Shown here: piece by piece, positions 9,466 through 16,788 of the stretch
Layout of the letters: every line of letters begins with the position of its first letter
Numbering within the stretch: the first letter of the stretch is position 1
Origin: Type-B symbiont of Plautia stali
GTDB lineage: Bacteria; Pseudomonadota; Gammaproteobacteria; Enterobacterales; Enterobacteriaceae
DNA: 64,000 bases
Reading direction: 5' to 3'
Assembly: GCA_001485295.1 (NCBI GenBank)
Contig: BBOA01000001.1
Coordinates: forward strand, 342,942 to 406,941
Program-made: the position numbers and the translations under genes
Notes under the pieces: model-generated
What the model saw: the letters and a program-made list of their open reading frames with translations, nothing else
Databases searched by the model: none
Told to the model about the DNA's origin: nothing

Positions 9466-9853
9466 GGTGATTTGCCTTTCGTTTCAGACTCAGCGCGCCA
9501 ATCAACATCAGGAACCAGCCGACTAGGAAGCAAAGCCCACCGATCGGCGTAACGAAAACACAAAACTTTAGATGCGACAGCGCCAGACAATAGAGGCTGC
9601 CGCTAAATAGCACGATGCCGAGGGCGAGGAAGGCGCTGCTCCAGTAAAACCAGAAGTTAGCACGACGCAGCATCGCCGCGCCTAAGCCTATCACCGCCAG
9701 CGTATGGTACGCCTGATACTCTAGGCCGATGTGTATCCAGACCATTTCGTTTGAACCGAGCGAGCGACTTAATACGTGAGCGCCAAAAGCGCCAAACGAC
9801 ACCAGCAAAAATCCGCTGATGGCGGCAAAAATAAACATGGCACGACTGGACAT
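9458..9853 (-). CDS. ygdD: DUF423 inner-membrane protein YgdD
   Basis: Small inner-membrane protein of unknown function, 131 residues from the ATG at 9851-9853, the same length as E. coli YgdD. I prefer this start to the ATG 21 bp further upstream because GAGGATAG sits just ahead of it and the alignment starts here. Four hydrophobic helices are visible: AMFIFAAISGFLLVSFGAFGA, TLAVIGLGAAM, SAFLALGIVLFSGSLYCLAL and PIGGLCFLVGWFLMLIGAL. It overlaps the dead rlmM by 8 bp. Undamaged. Confidence 0.88.
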   Translation of the reverse strand: MSSRAMFIFAAISGFLLVSFGAFGAHVLSRSLGSNEMVWIHIGLEYQAYHTLAVIGLGAAMLRRANFWFYWSSAFLALGIVLFSGSLYCLALSHLKFCVFVTPIGGLCFLVGWFLMLIGALSLKRKANHHE

Positions 9854-9903
9854 CTGACTATCCTCAAAGTGCATCTGTACTTCACTTTAAATAAATCAAT
9901 AAG

Positions 9904-10820
9904 TTAGTGCTCGTAGCGAAAGCGAAATTTTTCTTGTTCGATGGCGGCTTTCGCTATGATCCACTGTCGAAAGGCGGCTATTTTATCCAGTTTTGCTTGG
10001 CTGTTATAACAAACCAGATAAAAAACGTTTTTACTGACTAATACGTCGTTAAACGGACGATCAGGCGGCCCGCTTCGATCTCGCTCTGCGCCATCACGTT
10101 ATTGGCTAGCGCGACGCCCTGACCGTGGATCGCCGCCTGCAATACTATCGCGCTGTGACTGAAAATCGGTCCCTGCTGCACATTAATATGCTGCAAGCCT
10201 AGCTGGCGAATATAGGATTGCCAGTCGCGGCGAGAGGCATCATGCAGTAGCGTAAAGCGCGACAGATCCATTGGCGTTTTAGCGGGTTATCGCTGGTCAT
10301 TAGCACGGGCGAACAGACCGGCAGCAGATATTCGGCATAGAGTTTTTCCACCCGCAGTCCCGGCTAGTTGCCGCAGCCGCAGAAAATCGCCACGTCGACG
10401 TCGTCGGCCAGTTTCTCTTCGTCGCGGTTTACCCGCCTAGATGCGCACATCGATGCTCGGATAAGCTATGTTAAAGCTGGAGAGGCGCGGAACCAGCCAC
10501 TGAATAGCGAAGCTGGACAGCAGGCTAACGGCCAGAGCGCCCTTCGCGCTGTGCGCCTGCAGCTTACGCGTCGCATCATTGAGCGCGGTGAAAATCTCTT
10601 TGATATCGAGATAGTAGTTTTGTCCCTCTTTAGTGAGCAAAAGCGAACGATTCCTCCGACGAAACAGCTTTAACCCCAGAAAATCTTCCAGCGATTTTAC
10701 CTGATGGCTTACAGCTGCTGGGGTGACAAACAGCTCTTCAGCGGCTTTAGTGAAGCTAAGGTGACGCGCTGCCGCGTCAAATACGCGTAGGGCATTAAGA
10801 GGAGGAAGGCGTTTCGACAT
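9904..10820 (-). pseudogene. gcvA: Glycine cleavage LysR-type regulator remnant
   Basis: GcvA activates gcvB and controls gcvTHP. The DNA-binding half is well kept: MSKRLPPLNALRVFDAAARHLSFTKAAEELFVTPAAVSHQVKSLEDFLGLKLF up to SSFNIAYPSIDVRI. An in-frame TAG at 10437-10439 and a shift follow; the effector domain continues in other frames (LLHDASRRDWQSYIRQLG, QQGPIFSHSAIVLQAAIHGQGVALANNVMAQ) and shifts again near 10050 before FYLVCYNSQAKLDKIAAFRQW and the stop at 9904-9906. The truncated product would keep a helix-turn-helix and linker (127 residues) but no sensing domain. Divergent from gcvB. Confidence 0.9.
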
Positions 10821-10914
10821 GGTTTTCCATACTCAGATCAAGGGAAAAACACGTGCGCTTATAGAAAGCGGCCATATATTATTTTTATTAATCCGAAGAA
10901 TTATAAATTGTCCG

Positions 10915-10943
10915 TTGAGGAAGCTCCAGCAAATACCTATAGT
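10915..10943 (+). promoter_or_regulatory. gcvB promoter
   Basis: TTGAGG (10915-10920) and TATAGT (10938-10943) separated by 17 bp, six bases ahead of the RNA start at 10950. In E. coli GcvA binds just upstream; the local regulator is a pseudogene here. Confidence 0.6.
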
Positions 10944-10949
10944 TGCCGC

Positions 10950-11145
10950 ACTTCCTGAGCCGGAACGAAAATATTTCAGGATTTTTAAGTGAGTTTGCAG
11001 GCTTTCGGAGAGCTTTTATCTTGTAGTCGTGACTTGTGTTTGCATTTTGATCTAACGATTGCAGATCAAGCTTTTAATTCCTGTGTATTTACCTGTCTGT
11101 CCATAGTGATTTTGAATAGCACCGCGAATTGCGGTGCTATTTTTT
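10950..11145 (+). ncRNA. gcvB: GcvB regulatory small RNA
   Basis: GcvB base-pairs with many mRNAs for amino-acid and peptide transporters with Hfq. The RNA begins ACTTCCTGAGCCGGAACGAA exactly as in E. coli. The 3' part has TTCCTGTGTATTTACC, then CTGTCTGTCCATAGTGATT, and the terminator AGCACCGC-GAATT-GCGGTGCT with a T run (11118-11145). The central GU-rich seed R1, TTGTGATGTTGTGTTGTTGTG in E. coli, has eroded to roughly TTGTAGTCGTGACTTGTG here. Length about 196 nt against about 205. It lies between gcvA and ygdI as in E. coli. Confidence 0.93.
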
Positions 11146-11168
11146 GCTGGCGCTATGCGTTTTACCGC

Positions 11169-11390
11169 TTACTGCATCTCGACCATTTCTTTAACGTCAG
11201 CGCGGTTGATCTGCTGCTTGTTGCCGTTAGCGTCTTTATAGCTGATCATACCAGTGTCGCTGTCGACTGAGGGCTTGCCTTCAGAAACAATAGTGCGACC
11301 ATCGTTGGTATGCATGACATAATTGCTTGAACAAGCGATCAGAGTAAAAGCCATAGCGCAGATGGCAAGCACTGCTGAAATTTTTTTCAT
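11169..11390 (-). CDS. ygdI: DUF903 lipoprotein YgdI
   Basis: 73-residue lipoprotein of unknown role. It has a signal peptide MKKISAVLAICAMAFTL and a lipobox LIAC with Cys20, followed by Ser-Ser-Asn, which predicts outer-membrane sorting. The mature domain has SNYVMHTNDGRTIVSEGKP, GMISYKDANGNKQQINRADVKEM, nearly identical to E. coli YgdI. AGGAGAT precedes the ATG. Intact, whereas its paralogue ygdR at 34.8 kb is broken. It ends close to the gcvB terminator on the opposite strand. Confidence 0.93.
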   Translation of the reverse strand: MKKISAVLAICAMAFTLIACSSNYVMHTNDGRTIVSEGKPSVDSDTGMISYKDANGNKQQINRADVKEMVEMQ

Positions 11391-11593
11391 CTTCTATCTC
11401 CTTGCAGATTGATTGCATCAAACCGCCCGCGGCGGCTAACCGGTAGTCAAATCGACTAAAGAAAGAAGGTTGCTCCTTATGCGGGTTTTGGTTCAAACCT
11501 TGCACTAATCAGCATAACGCGCATATAAAGCTTTGCCAGTAGAGAACTAGGCTTTTGATCTGGTCCTATTTATTTGTATGACGAGACGAAGTA

Positions 11594-12025
11594 TGAACGC
11601 ATTCAATTTCTACGCCTTCTCCGCGCACAAGCTCTACGGCACGACCGGCATCGGCGCACTATATGGCAAAGCTGAGCTGCTGGAGGAGATGTCGCCGTGG
11701 CAAGGCAGCAGCAAAATACTGACCAAGGTCGATTTTAACGGCTTACCCCGCAGCCCGCTCCCTAGCGTTTCGAAGCCGGCACCGCCCAACACGGCGAGCT
11801 TAGTGGAATTAAGCGCGGCGTTCAGCTGGCTTGAGCAGCACGACTGACTCAAGGCGGAGATTTGGAGCCAGCAGCGCCAGCCTAGCGGAGGAGCAGCTGA
11901 GCAAATTTCCGGGTTTCCGCAGCTATCGCGTCGGACGCTAAAGCGTGCGGGCGTTCGATTTCGCAGGTGTGCACCACAGCGACATCGTGACGCTGCTGGC
12001 GGAATAGGACATCGCGTTGCGCGCA
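11594..12025 (+). pseudogene. csdA: Cysteine desulfurase/sulfinate desulfinase remnant
   Basis: CsdA is a PLP cysteine desulfurase of about 400 residues working with CsdE and TcdA. Only the C-terminal half remains. The plus strand picks up at FNFYAFSAHKLYGTTGIGALYGKAELLEEMSPW, which includes the PLP-lysine motif SAHKLYG, then FEAG-like text in shifted frames, ELSAAFSWLEQHD and a TGA at 11845-11847. Further pieces (GFRSYRVG, FDFAGVHHSDIVTLLAE, then TAG) run to about 12025. The first ~220 residues and all of csdE are gone. It fuses directly into the tcdA remnant on the other strand. Confidence 0.82.
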
Positions 12026-12074
12026 GCCGCTCGGCGATTACCTCGGTTTTCGCCTTGCCTTGGTGATGCAGACA

Positions 12075-12255
12075 TCATCCATATCTTTTGACGATGCCGG
12101 GGCGCACCAGCGCTTTCGCCGCCTAAGATACCATGCCGCCGATCCCCGCGCTGCAGAAGTGCGGCGCGGCGAAACGCGCCAGCGCATCCTACCCATAAAG
12201 ACGTACCGTGCCGCTAAAGCGCTGACACCAGGCCTCGTTCGTTAACCACATTCAT
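12075..12255 (-). pseudogene. tcdA: tRNA t6A dehydratase remnant (N terminus)
   Basis: TcdA (YgdL, about 268 residues) cyclises t6A37 to ct6A in tRNA. The minus strand from ATG 12253-12255 reads MNVVNE, then after a shift QRFSGTVRLYG, a TAG, DALARFAA, and GIGGMVS-TAG-AAKALVRPGIV, matching the first ~60 residues of TcdA including the GIGGVGSWA nucleotide-binding loop, where Trp TGG has become TAG. The other 200 residues are deleted up to the csdA junction. Confidence 0.75.
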
Positions 12256-12300
12256 AATCAACCTTGTCGCGTTATGCGGACCGCGCGACCCGTAGAGAAA

Positions 12301-13452
12301 TCAGTTTGAACCCAGTAACAGAGAGCCATTATCGCCGTTTTGCGGGCTGATGAACAGCGGCTGTCCAGCACCCGGCGCGGCTTTCAGCACCCAGACGCGG
12401 CCATAGTGGTTATAGAAACCCGCTAAGTGAACCGCATCAGGCCCGATGCCCTGATAGATATCGAAGTGCTGCCCCTTGATGGCGCCGCCGACGTCCAGCG
12501 CTACCATCAGGCGCATCTCATATTTGCCGTTGAACTTACCATTTTCATTCAGCTGCGGCACTTCCGCCAGCAGTGCAGTGCCCGCTGGGATCAGCGAACG
12601 GTCCGACGCCACCGAGGCTTTTGCCACTAGCGGCACCGCGCTAGCGCCGCACACCGGCGTATAGGGTTCGGGCTTAAAGAAGACGAACGATGGGTTGGTC
12701 TCCAGCAGCGCGCGCACCTCCTGTTCGGAATGAGATGCTACCCAGTCACGGATCGCCTGCATCGACATATTTTCGCGCTTAACCTCTCCGCGATCTATCA
12801 GCTCTTTGCCGATGCTGTGATAGGCCCAGCCGTTTTTGCCGCCGTAGCCAAAGAAGGTCATCGGTCGACCGTCGCCGTAGTCCACGTAGCCGCTGCCCTG
12901 CACGTCCATAATAAAGTTGTCGATCAGCGAGTTGCTCCAACCGATAACATAGCGCTCGTCCAGGACGCCGCTATAGATAGAGGCGCGGCTTGGCAGCTTC
13001 GCCCCGCGCTGGCGCGGCGGCATGCGGTAGATGGGATATAGGAATTCGCCCTGACGCGTGTAGCGCGCCTGCACCACCGGCGTGTAGTAGCCGGTAAACT
13101 GCACGTTGCCGTAGTTATCGGTGCCTTCCATCTGAAAGGCTTTCAGGCCGAACTGGCGCAGCTGGCGCGTGTCGGCGCCAGCCATCAGCCAGCTCTCAAT
13201 GGCGCTGTAGGTGCCGGTATCGCGTCCATAAAGCATTGATGAAGTGTACTGGATCTGGCGCACCTGCTCGCCGAAATCTCTGCCGTTTACCGGTCGGCCT
13301 TTGGCATTCGGCTGATTGACCAGCGTTAGCGGCTGCTCCAGCTTGCCGTCTTTATACTGCTGCCCGCGATCGGTCGGTTTTGAGCTACAACCTACCAGCA
13401 GCACAAACATTGCACTAGTAAGTGCATACTTATCCCAGTGTCCTTTATTCAT
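12301..13452 (-). CDS. mltA: Membrane-bound lytic murein transglycosylase A
   Basis: MltA is an outer-membrane lipoprotein that cleaves peptidoglycan glycan strands to 1,6-anhydro products. The lipobox is LVGC followed by Ser-Ser. Conserved text includes TDRGQQYKDGKL, DNYGNVQFTGYYTPV, SNSLIDNFIMDVQGSGYVDYGDG and the catalytic-Asp loop MVALDVGGAIKGQHFDIYQGIGPDA, with KAAPGAGQPLF near the end. I favour the ATG at 13450-13452 (MNKGHW) over one two codons upstream because AAAGAG lies at better spacing. About 383 residues against 365 in E. coli, with a short C-terminal extension (ISPQNGDNGSLLLGSN). Intact. Confidence 0.92.
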   Translation of the reverse strand: MNKGHWDKYALTSAMFVLLVGCSSKPTDRGQQYKDGKLEQPLTLVNQPNAKGRPVNGRDFGEQVRQIQYTSSMLYGRDTGTYSAIESWLMAGADTRQLRQFGLKAFQMEGTDNYGNVQFTGYYTPVVQARYTRQGEFLYPIYRMPPRQRGAKLPSRASIYSGVLDERYVIGWSNSLIDNFIMDVQGSGYVDYGDGRPMTFFGYGGKNGWAYHSIGKELIDRGEVKRENMSMQAIRDWVASHSEQEVRALLETNPSFVFFKPEPYTPVCGASAVPLVAKASVASDRSLIPAGTALLAEVPQLNENGKFNGKYEMRLMVALDVGGAIKGQHFDIYQGIGPDAVHLAGFYNHYGRVWVLKAAPGAGQPLFISPQNGDNGSLLLGSN

Positions 13453-13658
13453 CGCCATCTCTTTTATTCATCAGTGTCCGCCACGCGGCGATAGCAAAGC
13501 GTCCGGCAGATTGAAATTGACCTACCCTTTCCTTACGTACGGCTGTGCGATATTTAGCCAGATAGAGAAAATATTCAACAAATAGTTCCTGATTTGGCGT
13601 TTCTCGCTAAAAAGGGGTTGCATCATAGGCTCCGCGAGGTATAGTCCGCATCCATGGA

Positions 13659-13734
13659 CGCGGTGTGGAACAGCCTAGTAGCTCGTCGGGCTCATAACCC
13701 GAAGGTAGTGGTTCTGAATCTGAACCCGCAATCA
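13659..13734 (+). pseudogene. metZ: Degenerate initiator tRNA (tRNA-fMet, CAU)
   Basis: The D arm, anticodon arm (TCGGG CTCATAA CCCGA) and variable loop match E. coli tRNA-fMet, and the locus between mltA and amiC is that of metZWV. The 3' half is ruined. The T stem no longer pairs (49-53 AGTGG against 61-65 TCTGA), acceptor pairs 6-67 and 7-66 are mismatched, one base is missing, and the encoded 3' CCA reads TCA. The three-G anticodon-stem pairs of an initiator are kept. Only one copy is present here; functional copies would have to lie elsewhere. Confidence 0.82.
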
Positions 13735-13741
13735 ATCATTT

Positions 13742-13770
13742 AAGCACCTGAAAGGGTGCTTTTTTGTTTT
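13742..13770 (+). terminator. Terminator after tRNA-fMet
   Basis: AAGCACC, loop TGAAAG, GGTGCTT and a long T tract, seven bases after the tRNA end. Confidence 0.85.
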
Positions 13771-13794
13771 TGTACTTTAGTGAAATCGGGACAG

Positions 13795-15090
13795 CCAGCG
13801 TTATCCCCTTTTTTCAACGTCCCGCCAGCGGCCCCGCCCTTGTCAAAATAGGCCTTAATGCCGTGAAATATCGCCTCGGCTACCTACTACTGATAGCGGC
13901 TAGTGCGTAGCTTGCGCTCCTCTTCCACGTTGCCGATAAAGGCGGTCTCCACCAGAATCGACGGAATATCGGGCGCCTTCAGCACCATATAAAGCCCGCT
14001 TGATCGACAGTGCGCTTATGCAAATGGTTGATGCGCCCTATGCGATGCACTACCTCTTTACCGAAGGTCAAGCTATGATGAATAGTCTTCGCTGCCCCAT
14101 ATCGAACATGGTCTGGTTGAGGTAGCGCTCGCCGCTCTTGCTGACCCCGCCGATCAAATACGATTCGTTCTGCGTCTGCGCTAGAAAACGCGCCGCCGCC
14201 GAGGTAGCCCGTTTAGTCGAAAGCACGAACACTGAGGAGCCGCGATCGCTGCGGCTGGTAAAGGCGTCAGCGTGGATCGAGACAAACAGATCGGCGCGCT
14301 GCTTGCACGCTTTCCCCACGCGAACCCGCAGCGGAATAAAGACATCTTCGTTGCTCGTCATATAGGCCGTCATATTCGGCTCTTTATCAATCAACGCCTT
14401 GAGCCGTCGTCCCATCTTCAGCACGATATCTTTTTCCCGCGTTTTGTATTTTCCGTGCGCGCCGCGATCTTCGCCGCTGTAACCAAGATCGATCATGATA
14501 ATGATTGGTCTGTCGCGTCCCACCTTGCCGGACAGCGGCGCAGTCGTTGGCTCACTGCGTTCCAGATCGCCCTAGTTATAGTCTTTCAGCAGCGCCAGCA
14601 GCGGATCGTCTTCAACGGTGTCTTGGCTCGGATAGAGATCGACCACCAGCCGGTGCTTGATCCCGGCCACCAGCGCCAAGGTAAAGGTCTTCGGCGCAAC
14701 GTTGCGCTTCAGCTCTAGCACGATACGCACGGTATTCGCGTCGAACTGCCCGACCCGCGCGCTTTTGATAAAGGAATCGTTAACCTGCACTAGCTTGTTG
14801 ACGCCTTTTTAGCACCGGGTGAGGTGCATATTCTGTATATCGACCAACAGCCGATCGGGATGCTAGAGCGCAAACTGCTTATAGTGAAGCGGCATGCTGG
14901 ACTCCAGCGTTATGCGTGAATAGGTCGATGAGGGCCAGATGCGCACCGCCACAATGTGATTTTTCGCTGCCAGGCCGGCGCGGCTGACGCTCAGCAGAAA
15001 TAGCGCGCCTGTACCCTGCAGGAGCCTTCGGCGGGAAAATAAGGAATTTGATTCTGATCGGCGGGAAAATAAGGAATTTGATTCTGACAT
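13795..15090 (-). pseudogene. amiC: N-acetylmuramoyl-L-alanine amidase AmiC remnant
   Basis: AmiC is a Tat-exported Zn amidase that splits septal murein under NlpD control. The start [11 protein letters not shown] is followed by an in-frame 30-bp tandem duplication, then the Tat motif [17 protein letters not shown]. TAGs interrupt the AMIN domain near 14860 and 14800 and again near 14574. In the catalytic domain E. coli LDPGHGGEDSGA reads [12 protein letters not shown], so a zinc-ligand His is Tyr. It recovers [38 protein letters not shown] and [12 protein letters not shown], then loses frame near 14075. The last ~90 residues are recognisable only in pieces ([16 protein letters not shown]). 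Confidence 0.92.
15031..15088. repeat. 30-bp in-frame tandem duplication in the amiC Tat signal
   Basis: 15031-15060 and 15061-15088 are identical over the 28 bases shared, with a period of exactly 30. The duplication adds ten codons and doubles [10 protein letters not shown]. Confidence 0.95.
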
Positions 15091-15244
15091 GCCGTTCCTG
15101 CTGCTCTTCTCTGTCTAAAAAACCGCAGCCCATCCCTTTAACGAAGTCATCCTAGAAAAGCCAAATAATCGAGTCTTTTAGCGATGAGTGCACCCTAAAA
15201 AACGTAAATTTTCGGCAGGTTTATTCCTTGCAAAGAAGGCGCTA

Positions 15245-15283
15245 AAAGAATAAAAATACATAAATTAAGAATAAACATTCACT
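15245..15283. promoter_or_regulatory. Tandem ArgR operator (two ARG boxes) upstream of argA
   Basis: Box 1 AAAGAATAAAAATACATA (15245-15262) and box 2 TAAGAATAAACATTCACT (15266-15283) are two 18-bp sites 3 bp apart, the standard ArgR arrangement. Both keep the GAAT(A)n half and a TACA/TTCA half. They end 11 bp before the argA start, so binding would block transcription. Confidence 0.7.
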
Positions 15284-15294
15284 AAGGGTTTGCC

Positions 15295-16623
15295 GTGAAG
15301 GAACGTAGTACTGAGCTGGTTGAGGGTTTTCGCCATTCCGTTCCCTATATTAATGCCCATCGGGACAAGACCTTTGTCATCATGCTGGGCGGCGAAGCCA
15401 TCAAACACCAGAATTTCTGCAGCATCGTTAACGATATCGGTCTGCTGCACAGCCTCGGCATTCGTCTAGTAGTAGTGTACGGCGCGCGTCCGCAGATCGA
15501 CGCCTGTCTGGCGCAGCATCAGCTGGAGCCAGTTTACCATAAATATACCCGCGTGACCGATGCGCAGTCACTGGAGCTGGTAAAGCAGGCGGCTGGACGG
15601 CTTCAGCTAGATATCACAGCGCGACTCTCAATGAGCCTGAACAACACGCCGCTGCAGGGCGCACATATCAACGTGGTGAGCGGCAACTTTATTATCGCGC
15701 AGCCGCTGGGCGTGGACGACGGCGTCGACTACTGCCACAGCGGACGTATTCGCCGCATTGACGAAGAGGCGATCCATCGTCAGCTGGATAACAGCGCTAT
15801 CGTGCTGCTCGGCCCGGTGGCGGTTTCCGTTACCGGCGAGAGTTTTAACCTGACCTCGGAAGAAGTCGCCACTCAGCTGGCGATTAAGCTGAAGGCGGAA
15901 AAGATGATCGGCTTCTGCTCCGAACAAGGCGTCACCCGCCGCGACGGCGCGATTATCTCCGAGCTGTTTCCCAACGACGCGCAGGCGTGCATCGACGAGA
16001 TGGAGAGCGACGGCGACTATCTTTCCGGCACGGTGCGCTTTCTGCGCGGCGCGGTCAAAGCCTGCCGCAGCGGCGTGCGCCGCAGTCATCTCATCAGCTA
16101 TCAGGAAGATGGTGCGCTGCTGCAGGAGCTGTTTTCACGCGACGGCATCGGCACGCAGATCGTTATGGAGTCGAGCGAGCAGCTCCGCCGCGCCACTATT
16201 AACGATATCGGCGGCATCCTAGATCTGATCCGTCCGCTGGAGCAGCAGGGTATTCTGGTGCGTCGCTCGCGCGAGCAGCTGGAGATGGAGATCGACAAGT
16301 TCACCATTATCATTCGCGATAATCTGACTATCGCGTGCGCGGCACTCTACCCCTTTATGGATGAGAAGATTGGCGAAATGGCCTGCGTGGCGGTGCATCC
16401 AGATTATCGCAGCTCATCGCGCGGCGAGATGCTGCTACAGCGCGTGGCACTGCAGGCGCGGCAGATGGGTCTGGAGAAGCTGTTCGTGCTGACGACGCGC
16501 AGCATTCACTGGTTTCAGGAACGCGGTTTTACCCCGGTGGATATTGAGTCGTTGCCGGAGAGTAAAAAGCAGATGTACAACTATCAGCGGCGCTCAAAGA
16601 TGCTGATGGCGGACCTGACCTGA
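15295..16623 (+). CDS. argA: N-acetylglutamate synthase
   Basis: ArgA makes N-acetyl-L-glutamate from acetyl-CoA and glutamate, the first committed step of arginine synthesis. GTG start at 15295 after AAGGG; 442 residues against 443 in E. coli. It has an N-terminal amino-acid-kinase domain ([41 protein letters not shown]) and a C-terminal GNAT acetyltransferase domain ([70 protein letters not shown]). Fully intact. Probably feedback-inhibited by arginine, as in the family, and repressed through the upstream ARG boxes. Confidence 0.96.
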   Translation: MKERSTELVEGFRHSVPYINAHRDKTFVIMLGGEAIKHQNFCSIVNDIGLLHSLGIRLVVVYGARPQIDACLAQHQLEPVYHKYTRVTDAQSLELVKQAAGRLQLDITARLSMSLNNTPLQGAHINVVSGNFIIAQPLGVDDGVDYCHSGRIRRIDEEAIHRQLDNSAIVLLGPVAVSVTGESFNLTSEEVATQLAIKLKAEKMIGFCSEQGVTRRDGAIISELFPNDAQACIDEMESDGDYLSGTVRFLRGAVKACRSGVRRSHLISYQEDGALLQELFSRDGIGTQIVMESSEQLRRATINDIGGILDLIRPLEQQGILVRRSREQLEMEIDKFTIIIRDNLTIACAALYPFMDEKIGEMACVAVHPDYRSSSRGEMLLQRVALQARQMGLEKLFVLTTRSIHWFQERGFTPVDIESLPESKKQMYNYQRRSKMLMADLT

Positions 16624-16635
16624 GTCAGGTCCGCC
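16608..16635 (+). terminator. Hairpin across the argA stop codon
   Basis: GGCGGACCTGAC, loop CTGA, GTCAGGTCCGCC: a perfect 12-bp stem that includes the stop codon. A short T run (CGTTTTT) follows 12 bp later, so it is an imperfect intrinsic terminator or an mRNA-end stabiliser. Confidence 0.6.
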
Positions 16636-16788
16636 GCCGAACGCTCGTTTTTCAGACAACGCAGTAGCCTGATGCGCTGGCGGCATAGACTGCAGAGCAA
16701 AGCGTCCTACGCTAGGGATGGTGCAGGCCGAGCGGAAGCGACTTTGCGTAATAGCCCATGCCGTCCGCGTCCGCTCCTGATGCGCCCT

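Noticed and set aside
16671..16712. REP-like element (CCTGATGCGCTGG, also near 27274; GTAGGACGCTTTGCTC also at 42173)
   Set aside because: The shared words are short, the 27.27-kb copy lies in ppdC remnant coding text, and the stem typical of REP elements is not evident. Left unassigned.
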